Of a stretch of 64,000 nucleotides of DNA, positions 12,901 through 26,029 are shown one piece after another. The notes beneath the pieces are model-generated. The model had not been told where the DNA came from and searched no databases. It saw only the letters and a program-made list of their open reading frames with translations. A program made the translations under genes and the position numbers. The stretch is from Dryas octopetala. Its lineage: Eukaryota > Streptophyta > Magnoliopsida > Rosales > Rosaceae. How positions within the stretch are numbered: the stretch's first letter is position 1; every line of letters starts with the position of its first letter. The stretch is taken from the NCBI GenBank assembly GCA_963921425.1, contig OY992835.1, forward strand, positions 18,972,001 through 19,036,000. Reading direction: 5' to 3'.

Positions 12901-13095
12901 AAACGGCTTATGGCTCCTTTTTTCCAAGTGGGTCAGCTCTGAAACCGTCGAAAGGGAGCATCTTAGAGTTCTAAACTGAGTTCTGCGAAATGGGTTCGGT
13001 TTTAGAGGAGTGAAAAATTGGGTTTTGGGAATGCATTTCGAGGGAGTGAGTGGAAGAGCCAAATAGGTTGTGAGAGATTGAGTTTGGAGAAGCAT
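9955..13095 (-). CDS. GLUTRBP: Glutamyl-tRNA reductase-binding protein, chloroplastic (PGR7-type)
   Basis: This plastid protein binds glutamyl-tRNA reductase, the entry enzyme of tetrapyrrole synthesis, and protects it from proteolysis; in Arabidopsis the locus is also known as PGR7. Five exons join in frame: 12712-13095, 12477-12557, 11129-11233, 10807-10956 and 9955-10191, giving 318 residues. The first 50 or so residues are rich in Ser, Thr, Pro and basic residues with few acids, as in a transit peptide. The body carries the family strings HKPFPAEVSRTIMEL, VGTLSTMTQEGWPLG, LEQCGLRTPQCTI, QMEDF, DRLGFDMRLWSP and VTDEKGAKS, a heme-oxygenase-like split-barrel fold. The acceptor of exon 5 (GAAG before GTTTCTG) has a weak pyrimidine tract. 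The gene is head-to-head with the gene at 13444. Confidence 0.94.
11323..11428. repeat. 53-bp tandem duplication in GLUTRBP intron 2
   Basis: Two adjacent copies, starting at 11323 and 11376, differ at only a few bases; both contain CCACTAATGCTTTTTATGAG. The repeat is intronic and probably neutral. Confidence 0.85.
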
Positions 13096-13443
13096 TTGAT
13101 GGAAAGCTACAGTAAGATTGCTAATTCAATTGGGTTTGATTCAGCGGTTTTGAGACAAATATGTCTTGGTGGTCAATTAGAGAGAGATGGGGGAACACTT
13201 AAAATAGTGACAGTTTATACAAGCAGTTGAGATTGGAAGAGGTGATGTCTGATGATGATGATGATGATAAATTGGAAAATGGAGAGCAGTAATCTGGTAT
13301 TCCCGGTTGTAGGATACACCAAAGCCGAGTGCCAGGTGTTCAAGTTTGGTTTGACTTGAAAAGAAAGTGGCATTCTTCTTAAGGTTCATTCCAAAGAGTA
13401 CCCTTTGAAACCCAAAACCTCTTTCTCCATTAATAAGAAGCAA
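13096..13443. promoter_or_regulatory. Divergent promoter between GLUTRBP and the gene at 13444
   Basis: Only 348 bases separate the two start codons, so both 5' leaders and both core promoters must fit here. A GAT microsatellite lies at 13251-13268. No strong TATA box faces either gene, as is common for housekeeping plastid-protein genes. Confidence 0.55.
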
Positions 13444-16400
13444 ATGAAGGCAGAGGCGGCAACAACAACCTTCAACCATCCCATTCGTCTCTTCTCCTCC
13501 AACCCATCACTCATTTCCCGCCAAATCAAATTCCAGTACCAGAGGTGTCTGCGTCTACGACATAACTCTGTCAAAGGTGAGCTTATCTTATCACTCCTAT
13601 TTAAACTCCACAGCTCAATTATACCAAAATAAGTGAAAGAGGAATGCTAGCTTATCTTTTGCTCCTGATTGGTTGTGGAGATAAGGAAGCACAATAGATG
13701 AATACCCCATAATTTCATTGAAATGTTAGGTAGTGAACGAGCTGATTATTTGGTTTTGCTAAAGTTTAGTTCTTTATCTTCGGTGTGTCCGAAGTCACTG
13801 GATAAATGAAGCTCAAATTTTTAATCTTTTTGTTTTCTCGCATTTTATTTGCAACCAAACGGCCATATTTTGTTGTGTTCATTTGTCTAAGGATGTGAAA
13901 CTGTACTCTACAGAGTTATGGTTTTCTGTTATATTATGTTTTTTTTTTTCCTCACAGTTTCTCTGTAACCAAATGTAGGCATTCACTTTAGTTAAAAGCC
14001 CTTTTTATTGGGTATAATTACGTACATAAATATATTTTTATATACATGTATACATATATGTACGTACGTGTGTGTTATGTTCTGGTAGTTTTGCCTTGTA
14101 GGTCTCCAATTGTATGAAATGGTCTTTATTTGGGCGTGCAGGTTTGCAGTTGTACAGAAATGGGTCTCTACACTATACTTCTGGTGTAAGTTGTGCTGTC
14201 AATGGAGGTGACAGAGCATATGTATCTTCGTGGGATGAGAAACCATATGAATTTCTTCCGAGTGGGAAAAAAGCTTACTTGGATGAGCAAGATGTTGTCA
14301 CATTTCTTGATCCTCCTAGGGAGTTGATTCCTCTGGACTCAGCTTCTTATAATCCCGCCACATATCTTTGGTTAGTTTTCAATCGTTATCATATTTTTAA
14401 ATTTTAATTCTTTTAAAGTTATTCTGTCAATCACTTGGAAGATTTTAGTATTTTTAATTTTCATACGTAGTGTTTCAATGCTAATTTTGGTTGTGAAAAT
14501 GCTGAGAAAAAGAACAAATGATGTGCCTATAAGACCAAATAAGACTATTATTAAGTAACTGGTGGAGTGGTTGGTGAAACATTATTTGTCCTTGATTCTG
14601 ATTGATATTTAGTAGATATGATTTTCAATTGAACATGAAATGCAAGGAAGATTGTCATATTTTATGGATTTTTTTTTTCTTTTTTTCTGATGTGCATAAG
14701 AAAAATTTCTTAGCAACAATAGTTTTGTTTGATAAATATTAATTCTTAATCTGCTACCATTTTTGAAATGCATGCTTGTGTTTTTCAGGAAAAAAATTGA
14801 TGATATTCCCCAGGAAAGGCGTCATCGACTGCTGCACTTGCTAGAACCCAGGTAACCTGTTTATGTTATACTATAAAATCCATTGGATCTCCATTACTGT
14901 CTTACTATAATAGGCATACTAAGGCATGAATGAATAAGGCACTTAATGTACGTATCTTTAATTTATAAGGCATTTTTCTTTATGAAATTATTAGGTTGAA
15001 TAGTCATTGATGTTTGGACAATTGTTATGTAGGCTCATATCAAGAGCTTGGGAGATAGGTGGCACGCGATATGAGGATCCCAAGTTAGCCAAGAGAAGTG
15101 CATCTAAATTGTTGTCTAATGAAGATGGTGTGATGTCTCTTGAATATTATAATTGCCGAGCAAATGGAGGTAACTCACATAAATCTGCATTTCATACTGG
15201 AAATTGGAATGTCCCCATTAGTTCTTTTTATAAATGAATGTAATCTGTTTGGAAGTGGTTTATTGGTTTAGTGTTTATTAAATTAACGAAACAATAAATT
15301 CTTTCTCTAATAGGACCAATGCCAATTTCCTGGATAAATTCTTTCAAGAAGGTAAATTCTGTTCTCCTATTGATTTTTCCCTTTTTTCCTCTCTTCGTAA
15401 ATATTTGTATTGTAGACTTTGTAATTGGATGTTCTGTAAATCTCAGGCAATATTTTCTTGCAAGGATGGGAATATTTACGGAAGATTTATTGGTAATTTA
15501 TTTTACCCTTATTGATCTTTTCTTATTTAGTTTGCTTTATTTATTATACATCTAATGAAACTTAAAATTTAATTGAAGTTTATGTCGAATGCAGCATATT
15601 TCGTCTCTTCTAAATTGTCATGGGGGTTGGCTTGAGTTCTAGTAATATTTATTTTCCCATTTACATCTATCCTAATGATTTCTAAAATGAGGAAGTAGGT
15701 CTAAGTATTGGTGCTATTATTAAGGCTGAAGAGAGTTTCATGAATGAAAGTATGTAGTTCAATTGAGTCGACCTCAAACAACATGTTGTTATATGTGTAA
15801 ATTAGGAGTTTCAGTTGCTGAACTTATTACGTCATACTTATGAAGTTAGGATAAATTAAAATTTCTTTTGTTAAATGTCTAACCCTCACATACATTATTT
15901 AAGACAAGTTATGAAAGACATACCTTAAGATAAAGAAGCTTCATTGATTACTAAGTGAGATTTTTCTCGGTCCATGATATAGAATATATAGTTCCTCTTC
16001 AGCATTATGAGCATAACTTAGAGCTACTGGTATGGGTTTCTTAGCACATGAACTATGCATATTAACAGGCATGTCCTTGTTACTGAATATCTTTCTAAAT
16101 GTGATACAATGGTATATCTATTGATGGTGAGTCATCATGTGTTTCATCAGTACCTTATATGGTTTGCAATAAGTTTATTTGTATCTTGGGGAGGAACACA
16201 GACTTTTGAAATTACTGAAATTTAACATGTTCCTTGGGGTTTCTTATAGTAACCCATAGTTTTATATTTTAGTAGAAAATTTTAACAGTTTTTTGTTATG
16301 TATGGTTTCAATCTACTATTTCATTGCATGGTTTGCAATTCCAAGGCAAAAGGTTAATTTGCTTACAACTTATCAAGTTTATTGATATGACTCTGAACAA

Positions 16401-17429
16401 TTAACTTACAGAATCAGGTGGGTCATTTCTTACTGGACTAGCAAATTCCTTTAGTCCATTGTACTTTGTAGTGAGACAGCTTAAGGAAGTAATGCCAACC
16501 GAACAACCTTGTGATCTAGCATATGAATTTGGGGATGGGCTGTTTGATCTCGATGAATATCCACAGGGCTTTCCAAGACCAGGTATGTGTTTTCCATATG
16601 TCCAATGGAATGTCCTCATATTAGTATTGTCCATTCTTTGCTAGAATTTCTTTTGGTTTTAACTTGTTTTAAGGAAATTACTCCCAACTTTCTCATGGAA
16701 AAGCTAAGAAATACCAGGAAAAATATTGAGAAGAGATGTTTTGATCTAATAAATTAGGCATGGTAGATCATCTTAACTACATCTCTAAAGATAAGTGGAG
16801 TAATTGAAGCACTTGGTGCAGGCATCCAGGAACTATGATCTCCAGGTTAAGTCTATCCTGAAGAGAGTTTTGTTTTAACCACTGAAGATAGAGGATCCCT
16901 ATATATACATATTTCTGTGTGCACACACATATAGTATATTCCTAACCATTCTTACCTATCTGTTGTATATGTTAAAAGTATTCTGAACACGCTGGTCCTA
17001 GGTTCCCAATTTTTCCAAAACCAAATTTATGATATTGCCACTTCCTTTAGCTATATGATTGAAACTGCCAATCAGTTAGTGTTTTCCATTAAGGGATTAG
17101 TTGGGGACGTTGTGGTACTGGCTGTTTGCCAATAAATTGTCTGTTTACTCAAATGTTAGCTTCTGCAAGGGCCATTAATAACCCTTAGAGCTTACTAAAA
17201 CCTCTAGTATATATGTCAAGTAATCTGCACCTTTTTTTCATTTTGTTTTGCAGTCAAACATCCATATCCTTTCAACGATCAGGTTGTTGTATATGTTCGT
17301 CATCTAGGACCAGGAGTGTTGGTAGGGCAAGCATGGCAAGAAGGAAAAGCATTACAACAGGTGCCCCAAAAGTTTTGCAGTGATATTTTAATGGTGAAAG
17401 ATTATTCTGCTCCTAGAGAAAATCAGTGA
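13444..17429 (+). CDS. Conserved plant protein of unknown function, probably plastid-targeted
   Basis: Eight exons join in frame through GT-AG introns: 13444-13576, 14142-14370, 14789-14851, 15033-15169, 15314-15351, 15447-15492, 16412-16582 and 17254-17429. They give 330 residues. I chose the ATG at 13444 because the upstream in-frame codon at 13405 is TTG. The first 45 or so residues (MKAEAATTTFNHPIRLFSSN...) are rich in Ser, Thr and Arg and nearly free of acids, like an organelle transit peptide. The body has striking low-variation strings: SWDEKPYEFLPSGKKAYLDE, ELIPLDSASYNPATYLWKK, ERRHRLLHLLEPRLISRAW, and near the C-terminus VYVRHLGPGVLVGQAWQEG. I see no transmembrane helix or catalytic motif I can name. 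The clean splicing argues for a real gene. The shared promoter with GLUTRBP hints at a plastid role, but that is inference. Confidence 0.85.
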
Positions 17430-18904
17430 TAGTTCACATGACAATATTTTAGAGAAAGGTGAAAGATTATGCTGTAATCAATTGTAGCTTGGGAGCTCAT
17501 GTTGTAAAGGTGTTGCAAAAACAACTGCAGAAAGGGCAGCGGGTAGGGATCAGCAGAAGAATCAATCCCTGGTAAACTGAGCCAGCAGAAAGTGATTCAA
17601 ATTAATTTGAAATATACCAAGTGCAGTTTCTTATTGAAGCCTATAATTTCATGTGTTACAAGAGTCATTTTCAATGAATTTTGCATTATAAATGTTCAAC
17701 TGGGAAGTGGGTTCTCATGCAGTGCAGGAGGTGAAAGTGGGGAAATGAAAGTATAGGAGGTGACACGCATACAGGTATACAAATTATTCAATTATTTAAA
17801 GGTAAATGCTATTTTCAAAGTCAAAATTGTTATTGCTTTAGTTAAAAATGCTGGATATAAAAGCTAAAAAGTGTAGAAAGAATAAAATGGAAACATTCTG
17901 CATATTCCAGACCTGTCTAATCGGTGGTTTCTTACCATCTGTTTTTTTGGTCCTCACTTGCACAACAAACATCGTAATCCAGAAAATCCGACATATTTCC
18001 TTCTTGTTTTCTCACTTGCACTTTTACAGGGGAGAGCTGGTTTATAATTTTTTTCTTATTAAAATTGTAGCATATATCTAACAAAGAGGTTCAATACCAA
18101 GTGCCTCATACTGTGCACCCAAGTGGTGCCCAACAACCAATGGCCCTCTGGCCTAATGACACTTCTTTATTCTCATAAATGAGGTTGGAGGATTGAAACA
18201 TGGAGTTTAGGGGTTCAATCCCACAGCTGCTCAGTCAGTTATTAACTTAGGGGTGGGCAGGAGGACATAGAGGCATGCAGTCTATGCAGCACATAAAAGA
18301 CTTTACACTAAGTTGATTAATACAACACCAACTTAGAGCTAGCTATGATCTATTGCAAAGAAGGTTTTAAAGGGCATAAAGCTAGGCAGGCAGCCTAGCT
18401 ACAAAAGGGTACTGTCATTAAAACGAACCAACATAACATTAATATTCTTACCAACTAACATATATAATTGATGCCTTGATGATGTCTGTCTTATATTTTG
18501 GCCTAAATTCTTGGTGGCAAGTAGCATGTGATTATGTTGATCATCAATAACCAATATTGTATTGATTTTCATGATGATCATGGTATGGCTGCACATAGAG
18601 GGATTGAGTGTGTAAAGGTGTACCATAAAATTGGTGCACCAACAAAGAACACACCAATTGAAAAGTAGCTCTCGTTGTTTTGGTAGCATGGAAAGTAACT
18701 CTTGACAAAGAGACATTTGATGAAAGGGGGTGGCACACTGACTGGAAAGAGCTTGGCAAAGAGACTTGATAGTGAAAGGGTATGACAGTACGTTAAAAGA
18801 AATTGCATCTGTTGGGCAAAGTTTACATCTATTGAGTATTTATAAATACATATAAGTCAAACAAAAAGAATCAATCTTTTTTTACATATCAAACAACAGG
18901 AGCG
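17430..18904. other. Noncoding spacer with a possible SINE
   Basis: It begins with the 3' untranslated region of the preceding gene. I see no further coding exons. A possible tRNA-derived SINE lies at about 18120-18300. Confidence 0.4.
18120..18300 (+). mobile_element. Possible SINE remnant
   Basis: An A-box-like TGGCCTAATGA (18149-18159) is followed by a B-box-like GGTTCAATCCC (18212-18222), the internal RNA polymerase III promoter layout of tRNA-derived SINEs. The spacing between boxes, about 53 bases, is longer than usual, and I could not define the ends or a 3' tail. Confidence 0.35.
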
Positions 18905-19275
18905 CTCTAAAATTAACTGACTAGTAAATTAATATAAAGCTAACCACCTTTTTAGATTCATCATATGATTAATCTCATAATTTAAACTGTCTATTTTTTA
19001 GGCTCCATTTCAAAGACATCATTGCAAAAAATCAACAAAATCATAAATCATTTAGTCATCTAAATGTAATCAAATAAGTAGACGAACATTGTTTTCGATA
19101 AAAGCATGTTATTATAATAAAATGACTTATGATTTTAGAGTTTTTTTTACAAAGATGATATTTGAAGTGTGGCCTAAAAAATGAACCCTTCAAATTATGA
19201 GATTAAATCGTGTGATGGGTCCAAAAAAGTGGTTAGCTTCGTATTAACTTATTAATTAGTTAGTTTTAAAATTTT
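18905..19275. mobile_element. Foldback MITE with long inverted repeats
   Basis: The left arm (about 18905-19035) and the reverse complement of the right arm (about 19133-19275) align along most of their length. They share AAGCTAACCAC, TTAATCTCATAATTT and TTTTTTAGGC. The element is about 370 bp, made almost wholly of inverted repeat with a loop of about 100 bases. No protein is encoded. The exact ends and target duplication are unclear. Confidence 0.75.
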
Positions 19276-21306
19276 TTTTGTCTAAACAGTGATAAACAGT
19301 CTAACAACACCATCGCACCATAAGACATTAGTTTATGATAATGAGGGAGATGTTAGGTACTTAGGCCCTTGCCTAGCAAGCAAGAAACTATCAACTAATG
19401 ACGCACATAAGCCTTATCTGAAGTGACATGGATGAATGAGATGAAGGGTAGGTTCTGATTCCATTCATCTGCTAAACAGACCAAAAAAATAATTTTAAAA
19501 AAACTATGCATGATTTACAATCATACGTTGATGATATAGGTAATGACGTGTACATATCTGATGTATACATGCAAATAGGTCAAATGGGTTGTCAACTTCT
19601 CTCCACATGGAGGAAACCACCCAAAAACATGGACCATGCTAGTAGGCCATAAACCTCCAAGCTTGTAGGGCTCACGCAATTTGCTCCTTAACCGATACAT
19701 GCATGCTAGAGGACACCATCTTTAATGAGTGCATGCATGCATGTGATCACTAAAAGATCATAGTAGATCTATATTCATTGATTAGAATGCGATTAGTGTC
19801 TAATGAAGGCTGTTAAGTTGATCCATTTGTGTAAAAGAACAGAAGTGTCATGTAGTACTGAATCTGAACTCTCAATCTAGTTGTAGCTTTTCCGATGTGC
19901 AAAATGAGAAAACTTAAACGGAATGTGCATATATGCTCACGCTTTAAACATATAAAATGTATACGCAATAATTGTTGCAGAGCGAATCTGACCACAGCTT
20001 TTTTTAAAAAAAAAATTGCTAGCTTTTGATCCCAAATTACACTCAACAAAGCAAAAGGCAAAAGGATGTGCTGGTGCCTGGTGGTGCTAGCTAGCTCATT
20101 TATGAATGTTATCAGGACAATGAAAGGTACGTATGAAGTAGTTATTTAGTCTTATCAAGTGATCAAAAGGGTGCATTTGCTTCCCATGAGAGATATAGTA
20201 AAGTCTATAGTTGCAAACATTGTGAGGATGAAGGAAAAAGTAGATTCGCAGCTAACAAAAAAGACTTTTTCTTTATATGACACATAAAACTTGGGCAGAT
20301 GTAATCATTTTTTAGGGGAGAAAGAAAAAAGGAAAACCCATAATTCATTTATGAGAGTGGTAGTTTTAGCAAAGCAACATTAATCATACTTGCAAAAGAG
20401 TAAGGCAAAACAACTGGAAAGCTGTTTATCAAAAAAAAAAAAAGAACAAGTGGAAGGCTGGCTTCAAACTGTTCAAAAGTATAAAAAGCAATGCTTTGGA
20501 AGGAGTTGATTAGGTCCACATGACTTGCATGAGCTAGGTAGGGGTTCATTGATGGATCCCTTTATTGGAATAACTATGGCATACACCCAAAAACCATTAG
20601 TTGTGAAACGATTAATATAGGAATGTGGGGTCCAATGTGGGACATGTCTTAGGGCACCAGTATCCAAGCTTAATTAGCAAATCCAGGGTCAGCAATATGC
20701 TTTGAGTGCAATGGATCACATGTATGAGCAACAGGATCTTCACTGCCTGCCGACACTAATTTTTGCTATTTGTTATTCCAAAGAGACAGAAAAAAAAAAA
20801 AAAAAAAAATGAGTCTTGGTATTAAATGAACTGATGCAATATACAGAGAGTTTTACATGTGTAAAATTTGAAGACTCAAACAAACACCTGCCTTCCTGGC
20901 AAAAAAAAAAAAAAAAAAACCAAACACCTGCCTACAGAACTCAACCTAGCTGGTATTGGAGTACAGCGTGGCTCATGTAAGAACACCAAACACACAGAAT
21001 CAGCAATACAAAGACAAATAACAACCATCAATAATTTAGAACCAAAGAAGAAAACAAGAAGATGGTGTGAGAGGATATGACGTTGAAGACTTGGCTATGT
21101 CACAGATAAACCAAAAAGTTGGTTTCAGCAATACAAGGACAAAGAGGCTAGGAAAAAAAATCGATATGGGTAATTCTAATGAGAGGAAGCTATTTGCATC
21201 TACCTGTGTGCCAATTTTGGGCACCAAGCTGAAAACCAAATTGGTTGTCATCTTTTATTCACCCTTTATTTTTATCTTCACCATAATTTTTTTGTGCCCC
21301 AAATCT
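19276..21306. other. Noncoding spacer upstream of the CSLC stop
   Basis: About 2 kb, AT-rich, with A-runs near 20790 and 20900. No gene, repeat array or RNA is recognised. Confidence 0.4.
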
Positions 21307-24025
21307 CTAGCTCATCTGCTCACCAATTAGATCAAGACCCACCAATAGAAATGATACACCTTGAAATAGTAGGAAGTAAAAGTGTACCCCTTGGGCTGAT
21401 AGAAGGCTCCTAACTGCAGCAGTCAGCAGTAAGAAAGCCAAAGCTAGCTCTTTCTTATAGATCTTGTTCAATTTCTTTACAGGAGGTTTTGGAGCTGCTT
21501 CTTGATGCTCTTTTAGTTTGTTAAGCTCAGAGAGACCACTATCAGAAGTTCCTCTGTAAAGTTGTGGGTGATTCATGGCCTTTGATTCCCTCTCCTCTGC
21601 AGCTAACAGGTCCGGCTCTGATGATCTACCTGCCTTCTTGGTGACCACCCATTCATATGAGCTCCCCAACTGGAACAACCCGGATACCATAGCATTGAAT
21701 TTGGTCACAGACATTGTGTTTTCAAACAGAAGGTAAGGGACAATGAAGGGGAAAGATCTAGGGGAAGGAAGAATGTTCAGGAATGACATAAATACAGGCA
21801 CATAGCAAATGACCCACATGGATAGCTCAGCTTCAGGGACAAACATGGTCAAAGGAAGTATTATGCAAAACAATGTGAAAGAATAAAATGGGAGAATTAA
21901 CTTCCTAAGAAGAAAGAATAGAAGTATCAAGTTTGCCTTCTTCCAGAACATAAGCTGCAATATGGCATTTAGTACACTATCAGAACAAGACTATTCAGAA
22001 AAATACATTGATCAAAGAGAAGAATCAAATTAAGAGTACCTTTGAACTAATAATAGCTGGAAGGCACAAACGGAAGAGATGCATTGGACCAGAATGCCAA
22101 CGGTGTTGCTGTTTTCTGTAAGCTTCATAAGACTCAGGAAGTTCACAAAGGGCCTGAAAATCAGTTTTAAAATTTGAGGCATCATTTAAGAATCTTTAGA
22201 CTGCTCAGAAAAATACCACACAAGTGAAAAATGAAAATTGCACATAATTCCTGATTAGATACAAAATCATTTCCAAAGATTTATCAACTTATGACCCAAA
22301 ACCAAATAGTCACTTCTATTGCAGGAACTAAACAGAGAATCAAGAGAGGTTGGCTTGGATTCAGAAACTATATTAATTAAAATTACCTTGACATCATTGA
22401 GGAATATGAATTTCCAACCATTAAGATGGGCACGAACTGCTATATCCATGTCTTCAACTGTTGTACGCTCAAGCCAGCCTCCGGATTCTTCAAGTGCTTT
22501 GATTCTCCAAACTCCAGCAGTACCATTGAAACCGAAGAAATTAAGGAAAACCCCATTAACCTGCTGTTCCACCTCGAAGTGGAAGCACAAATTGATGTTT
22601 TGGAGGCGCGTCAACAAGTTCTCATCCTTGTTAACAAAAGCCCACCTTGCCTGAACCAACCCCAGCTCAGGATTGCCCTACCACACAAGTTAAAATGGAA
22701 ATTCAAAATTAGTCACCTAAAGCAAATAATGGCTAGAAACTACAAAGAAAGAGCTAGAAGAGATCTAGCCACCTTAAAATGGGGAACTGTCAGCTTGAGG
22801 AAGTCAGGGTTTGGTTGGAAATCAGCATCAAAGATTGCAACAAATTCATAGTCCTTCACATAATCACAGTTCATTGCAGACTTGAGATTCCCAGCTTTAT
22901 AACCAGTTCTAACCAAACGATGACGGTAGATGATATTGACACCCTTTTGGCTCCACTTGGCTACCTCTCCCTTAATTAACCACTGTATGTTCTCATCATT
23001 GGAGTCATCCAGAACTTGAATCAACATGCGTTCTTTGGGCCAATGAAGTTGGCATGCTGCTGAAATAGATTGTTCATATACCTAAATACAGTTTATGATA
23101 AAGTCATTGTCACCAATATAATGAATAATCTATTGAAACTAGTAAGACAGTGCCTAAAGCATCATTTGTACTGTTATATTTAGGTAGTTACTTTTTTCCA
23201 TTCATAAGGCTACTAATAAAGATCTATTAAAATTTAGTAATTCTCACAGTAGTTTCACCTGTAAAATATGAATCAGAGAAAAAGCATTGAGATGGTTACC
23301 TCTCTCTCATTACACATGGGAATTTGAACAAGGACCTTTGGATAATTACATCCTGAACCTTCCAAATCATCTGACTTAAATGGATCTCCTTCAATCCTTG
23401 GCTTAATCTTCTTGTACTTGATCCAGAAGCAACCTAAACAAAGCAGCATGCGGTCTGCGGACTGGATTAAGAAGAGAGTAACACAGAAATTAGACAAAGC
23501 TTGAATTGTAGGTGCAATGTAGTCGGCCCGGAACTCCAACCATGCAACATAAACTGAGTGAAGCCACCCTTTAATCTCCAAAGTCTGGGGGATATGCAAG
23601 CTATTGCTCTCGAAATAATGCCAACCTTTCAAGTGTGCAACCACTTCAAAAGCCAGAAAAGCCAAAGCCATCACTAGGAATGCCATAATGACCCAATACA
23701 ACAACCTTCCTTTGCCAGATTTCTCGTTCTCCATAGTAACTCCTTGCCCATATATCAACCTCTTTTTAATGGCACCAAGCAATGCCCAAAGAACATTTCC
23801 AAGCCAAGCAACACAGCCAACAGCTCGATGGGCCTTTAGAAGCAAAACCCATGTAAATTGCTTAGCATTCTTGCTTCTGTCCTTATCAACTGGCTTAAAT
23901 ACTTCATCAGGACCATTTATCTCCAGTACAGAGTAATTGGGGTTCTCCATGGTCACCACCACTGGATTACCCTTACTTGTATTATCCTTTGACCACCACC
24001 TAGAAAAATCTATGCTTGGAGCCAT
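21307..24025 (-). CDS. CSLC: Xyloglucan glucan synthase, cellulose-synthase-like C (CSLC12-like)
   Basis: A Golgi membrane GT2 enzyme that makes the beta-1,4-glucan backbone of xyloglucan from UDP-glucose. Five exons join in frame: 23300-24025, 22773-23081, 22387-22677, 22040-22153 and 21307-21954, giving 695 residues, the family length. Membrane segments flank the catalytic domain: two or more in the N-terminal 240 residues and four or so after residue 480. The GT2 motifs are complete: Asp in VLDDS (267-268), DxD in FDADF (327-329), the acid pair in TVEDMD (420-421) and QQHRW (457-461). The C-terminus [11 protein letters not shown] is typical. The start [11 protein letters not shown] places it with CSLC12 and CSLC5 rather than CSLC4. 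Exon number and phases are as usual for the family. Confidence 0.95.
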
Positions 24026-26029
24026 TTTTTCTTCTTCAACCTCTCAACTGAACTGCTATGAAGAAGTACACAAATAAATTACCAAGTCCACTAACAGAAA
24101 CTTGAAACCTCAATATGACCAAGAAATCTACAAAAACTAAACCACAGCATTGAAATCCTCAAAAACCCATTTCAGGTAAGCACATAAAAGCAGAGTCAAG
24201 ACTAAAATCTAAAAAGAAGCAGCAGGAAACCTTCAAACCCAGAAACCAAAAAAGAGAAAATCCACAAACCCATTTGAGGCCCGGTCAACAAGAACCAGAT
24301 CCAGCACTTCAGCAACTTGACTAAACCAGTTCAAGCCTCAGCATTTCAAACCAAATGCAGCAAAGTAGAAAGGCAGAGAGAGAGAGGGCGCAAAACTCTG
24401 TGGGTTTTTCTCTTTGTCAATTGTCACTACCAAAAAGCTCCACAAGCTACCCAACTTGGAAATGACCATTATGGGGAAATGTTTTCAGCATTTATTGAAT
24501 GTTTAATCTATGTGGGGTATTACTTCTAGTAGTAATCTGATTAGTCCACCAGAGAAACAAACAAACACCAACCCCATATCACCTTTCCACATATTACCAT
24601 TAGGTAGGCTGGAGTAAGTTTCTAAAATCAGACAAATCATTACACAAAAATTATATAGGTAAGAATGTAAGATAAATCGCATATTACTAAGGAAAGTGAA
24701 GATAGAGCTTATAATGAGACATTAACTAAAGCCCTCACTAACATGAAGCAGCAGACCATGTGGGAATGGAAGAGAATACTGAATACTCCAATCTTCTTAA
24801 AGAAAGAGATCACTTCGGTATTGGGTTTTGGAATTTGTATTAAGCTGCAGAAATTGAGGACCTGTGCCTATGATTAGAATAATAATATATGATCAGAATA
24901 GTAAGTATATAATAAAAAAGACAATGAAATGGATGGAGAGGAATGGCCACAGACAATGCAGATCCCAAGTCTTATCTGCCCTCTTTCTTTGTCTTAAATC
25001 TAAGCTAAATTTGTTGCCAAACCTCTCTCTTTACTCTCTCTCACGCACGCACATTATGTCGGTGGTCTTAAAAAACAAGAAAGTGCTACTAGCCTATTCT
25101 ACAAGACTACAAAGTCTACAATATCCTTTTCATATAAAGCAACAAAAAAGAAAAGAAAAATAAATCCTTTTCATGGCTGCTAGTGTATAATATTTAATAA
25201 TCAACTATATGGTATGCAAAATTCATAATTACGTACCTGCAACTAAAGTATATTATTATGTTTAATAAATGGAGAATCTGCTTAGCAAAAAAAGTTAAAT
25301 TGGAGAATCTGGGTATCCTCCTCACTAATAAAGGAATTATTATCTTCTTCTTTGACCTTCCATAACATGGCATTGAAAACATTTATATTTAATGGGGTTG
25401 TTATGGTGTCCCCAACACCAAATAAGATGTTTTAATTTTTATTTTTTATTTTTTAATTTGTTATGGGCCTATGGCATTGAAAGCATTGAATATCTCGGAT
25501 TATGTTTTGAAATCAAGAATAAAGACAATGCAAACTCTTGCAGATGCATATTTATATGTGGGCAAATTTGTAATTGGCACTAGAGCCATCATTCCTTTGA
25601 GTCGGTGCATTGCTGTTGGGGTTGTTTTTTTGCTTTTGTTGGTCGAGGGGTTGTTCTTTTGCTAGTAAAGACTAAAGTTGAAAGATGTTTGACGTCTAAT
25701 TTTACTGGGATGGTCAAAGTTTAGTCAACACGACCAGCCGCCTAGCTATTGAGTTGGGCCGGTAGAGTTCAATAGGCTCAATAGTGGGTTGAATTGTGTA
25801 CGACTCTATAATAAGAAAAAGGGGCTATACATAAACTATCAAAGGGATCATCCTAGTTCTAAACATATTCTAATTCTAACCATTTCAACATCTTTTTTTC
25901 TTTTATCTTTAACATTGTAAAGAGAAATACTATTAAATTACTAGTTCTATTAAGCTAGTTGATTTGTCTCCATTTTTTTTTTTCACCACTTGTACTAATC
26001 TCAAAAACTTTTCCGATTATAGGTAAACT
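24026..26029. promoter_or_regulatory. CSLC 5' leader and promoter, then noncoding spacer
   Basis: The first few hundred bases upstream of the ATG, with CT/GA-rich stretches around 24365-24390, are likely 5' leader. The rest is noncoding and AT-rich. The copy of the 8-bp hAT target site at 26022-26029 ends it. Confidence 0.35.
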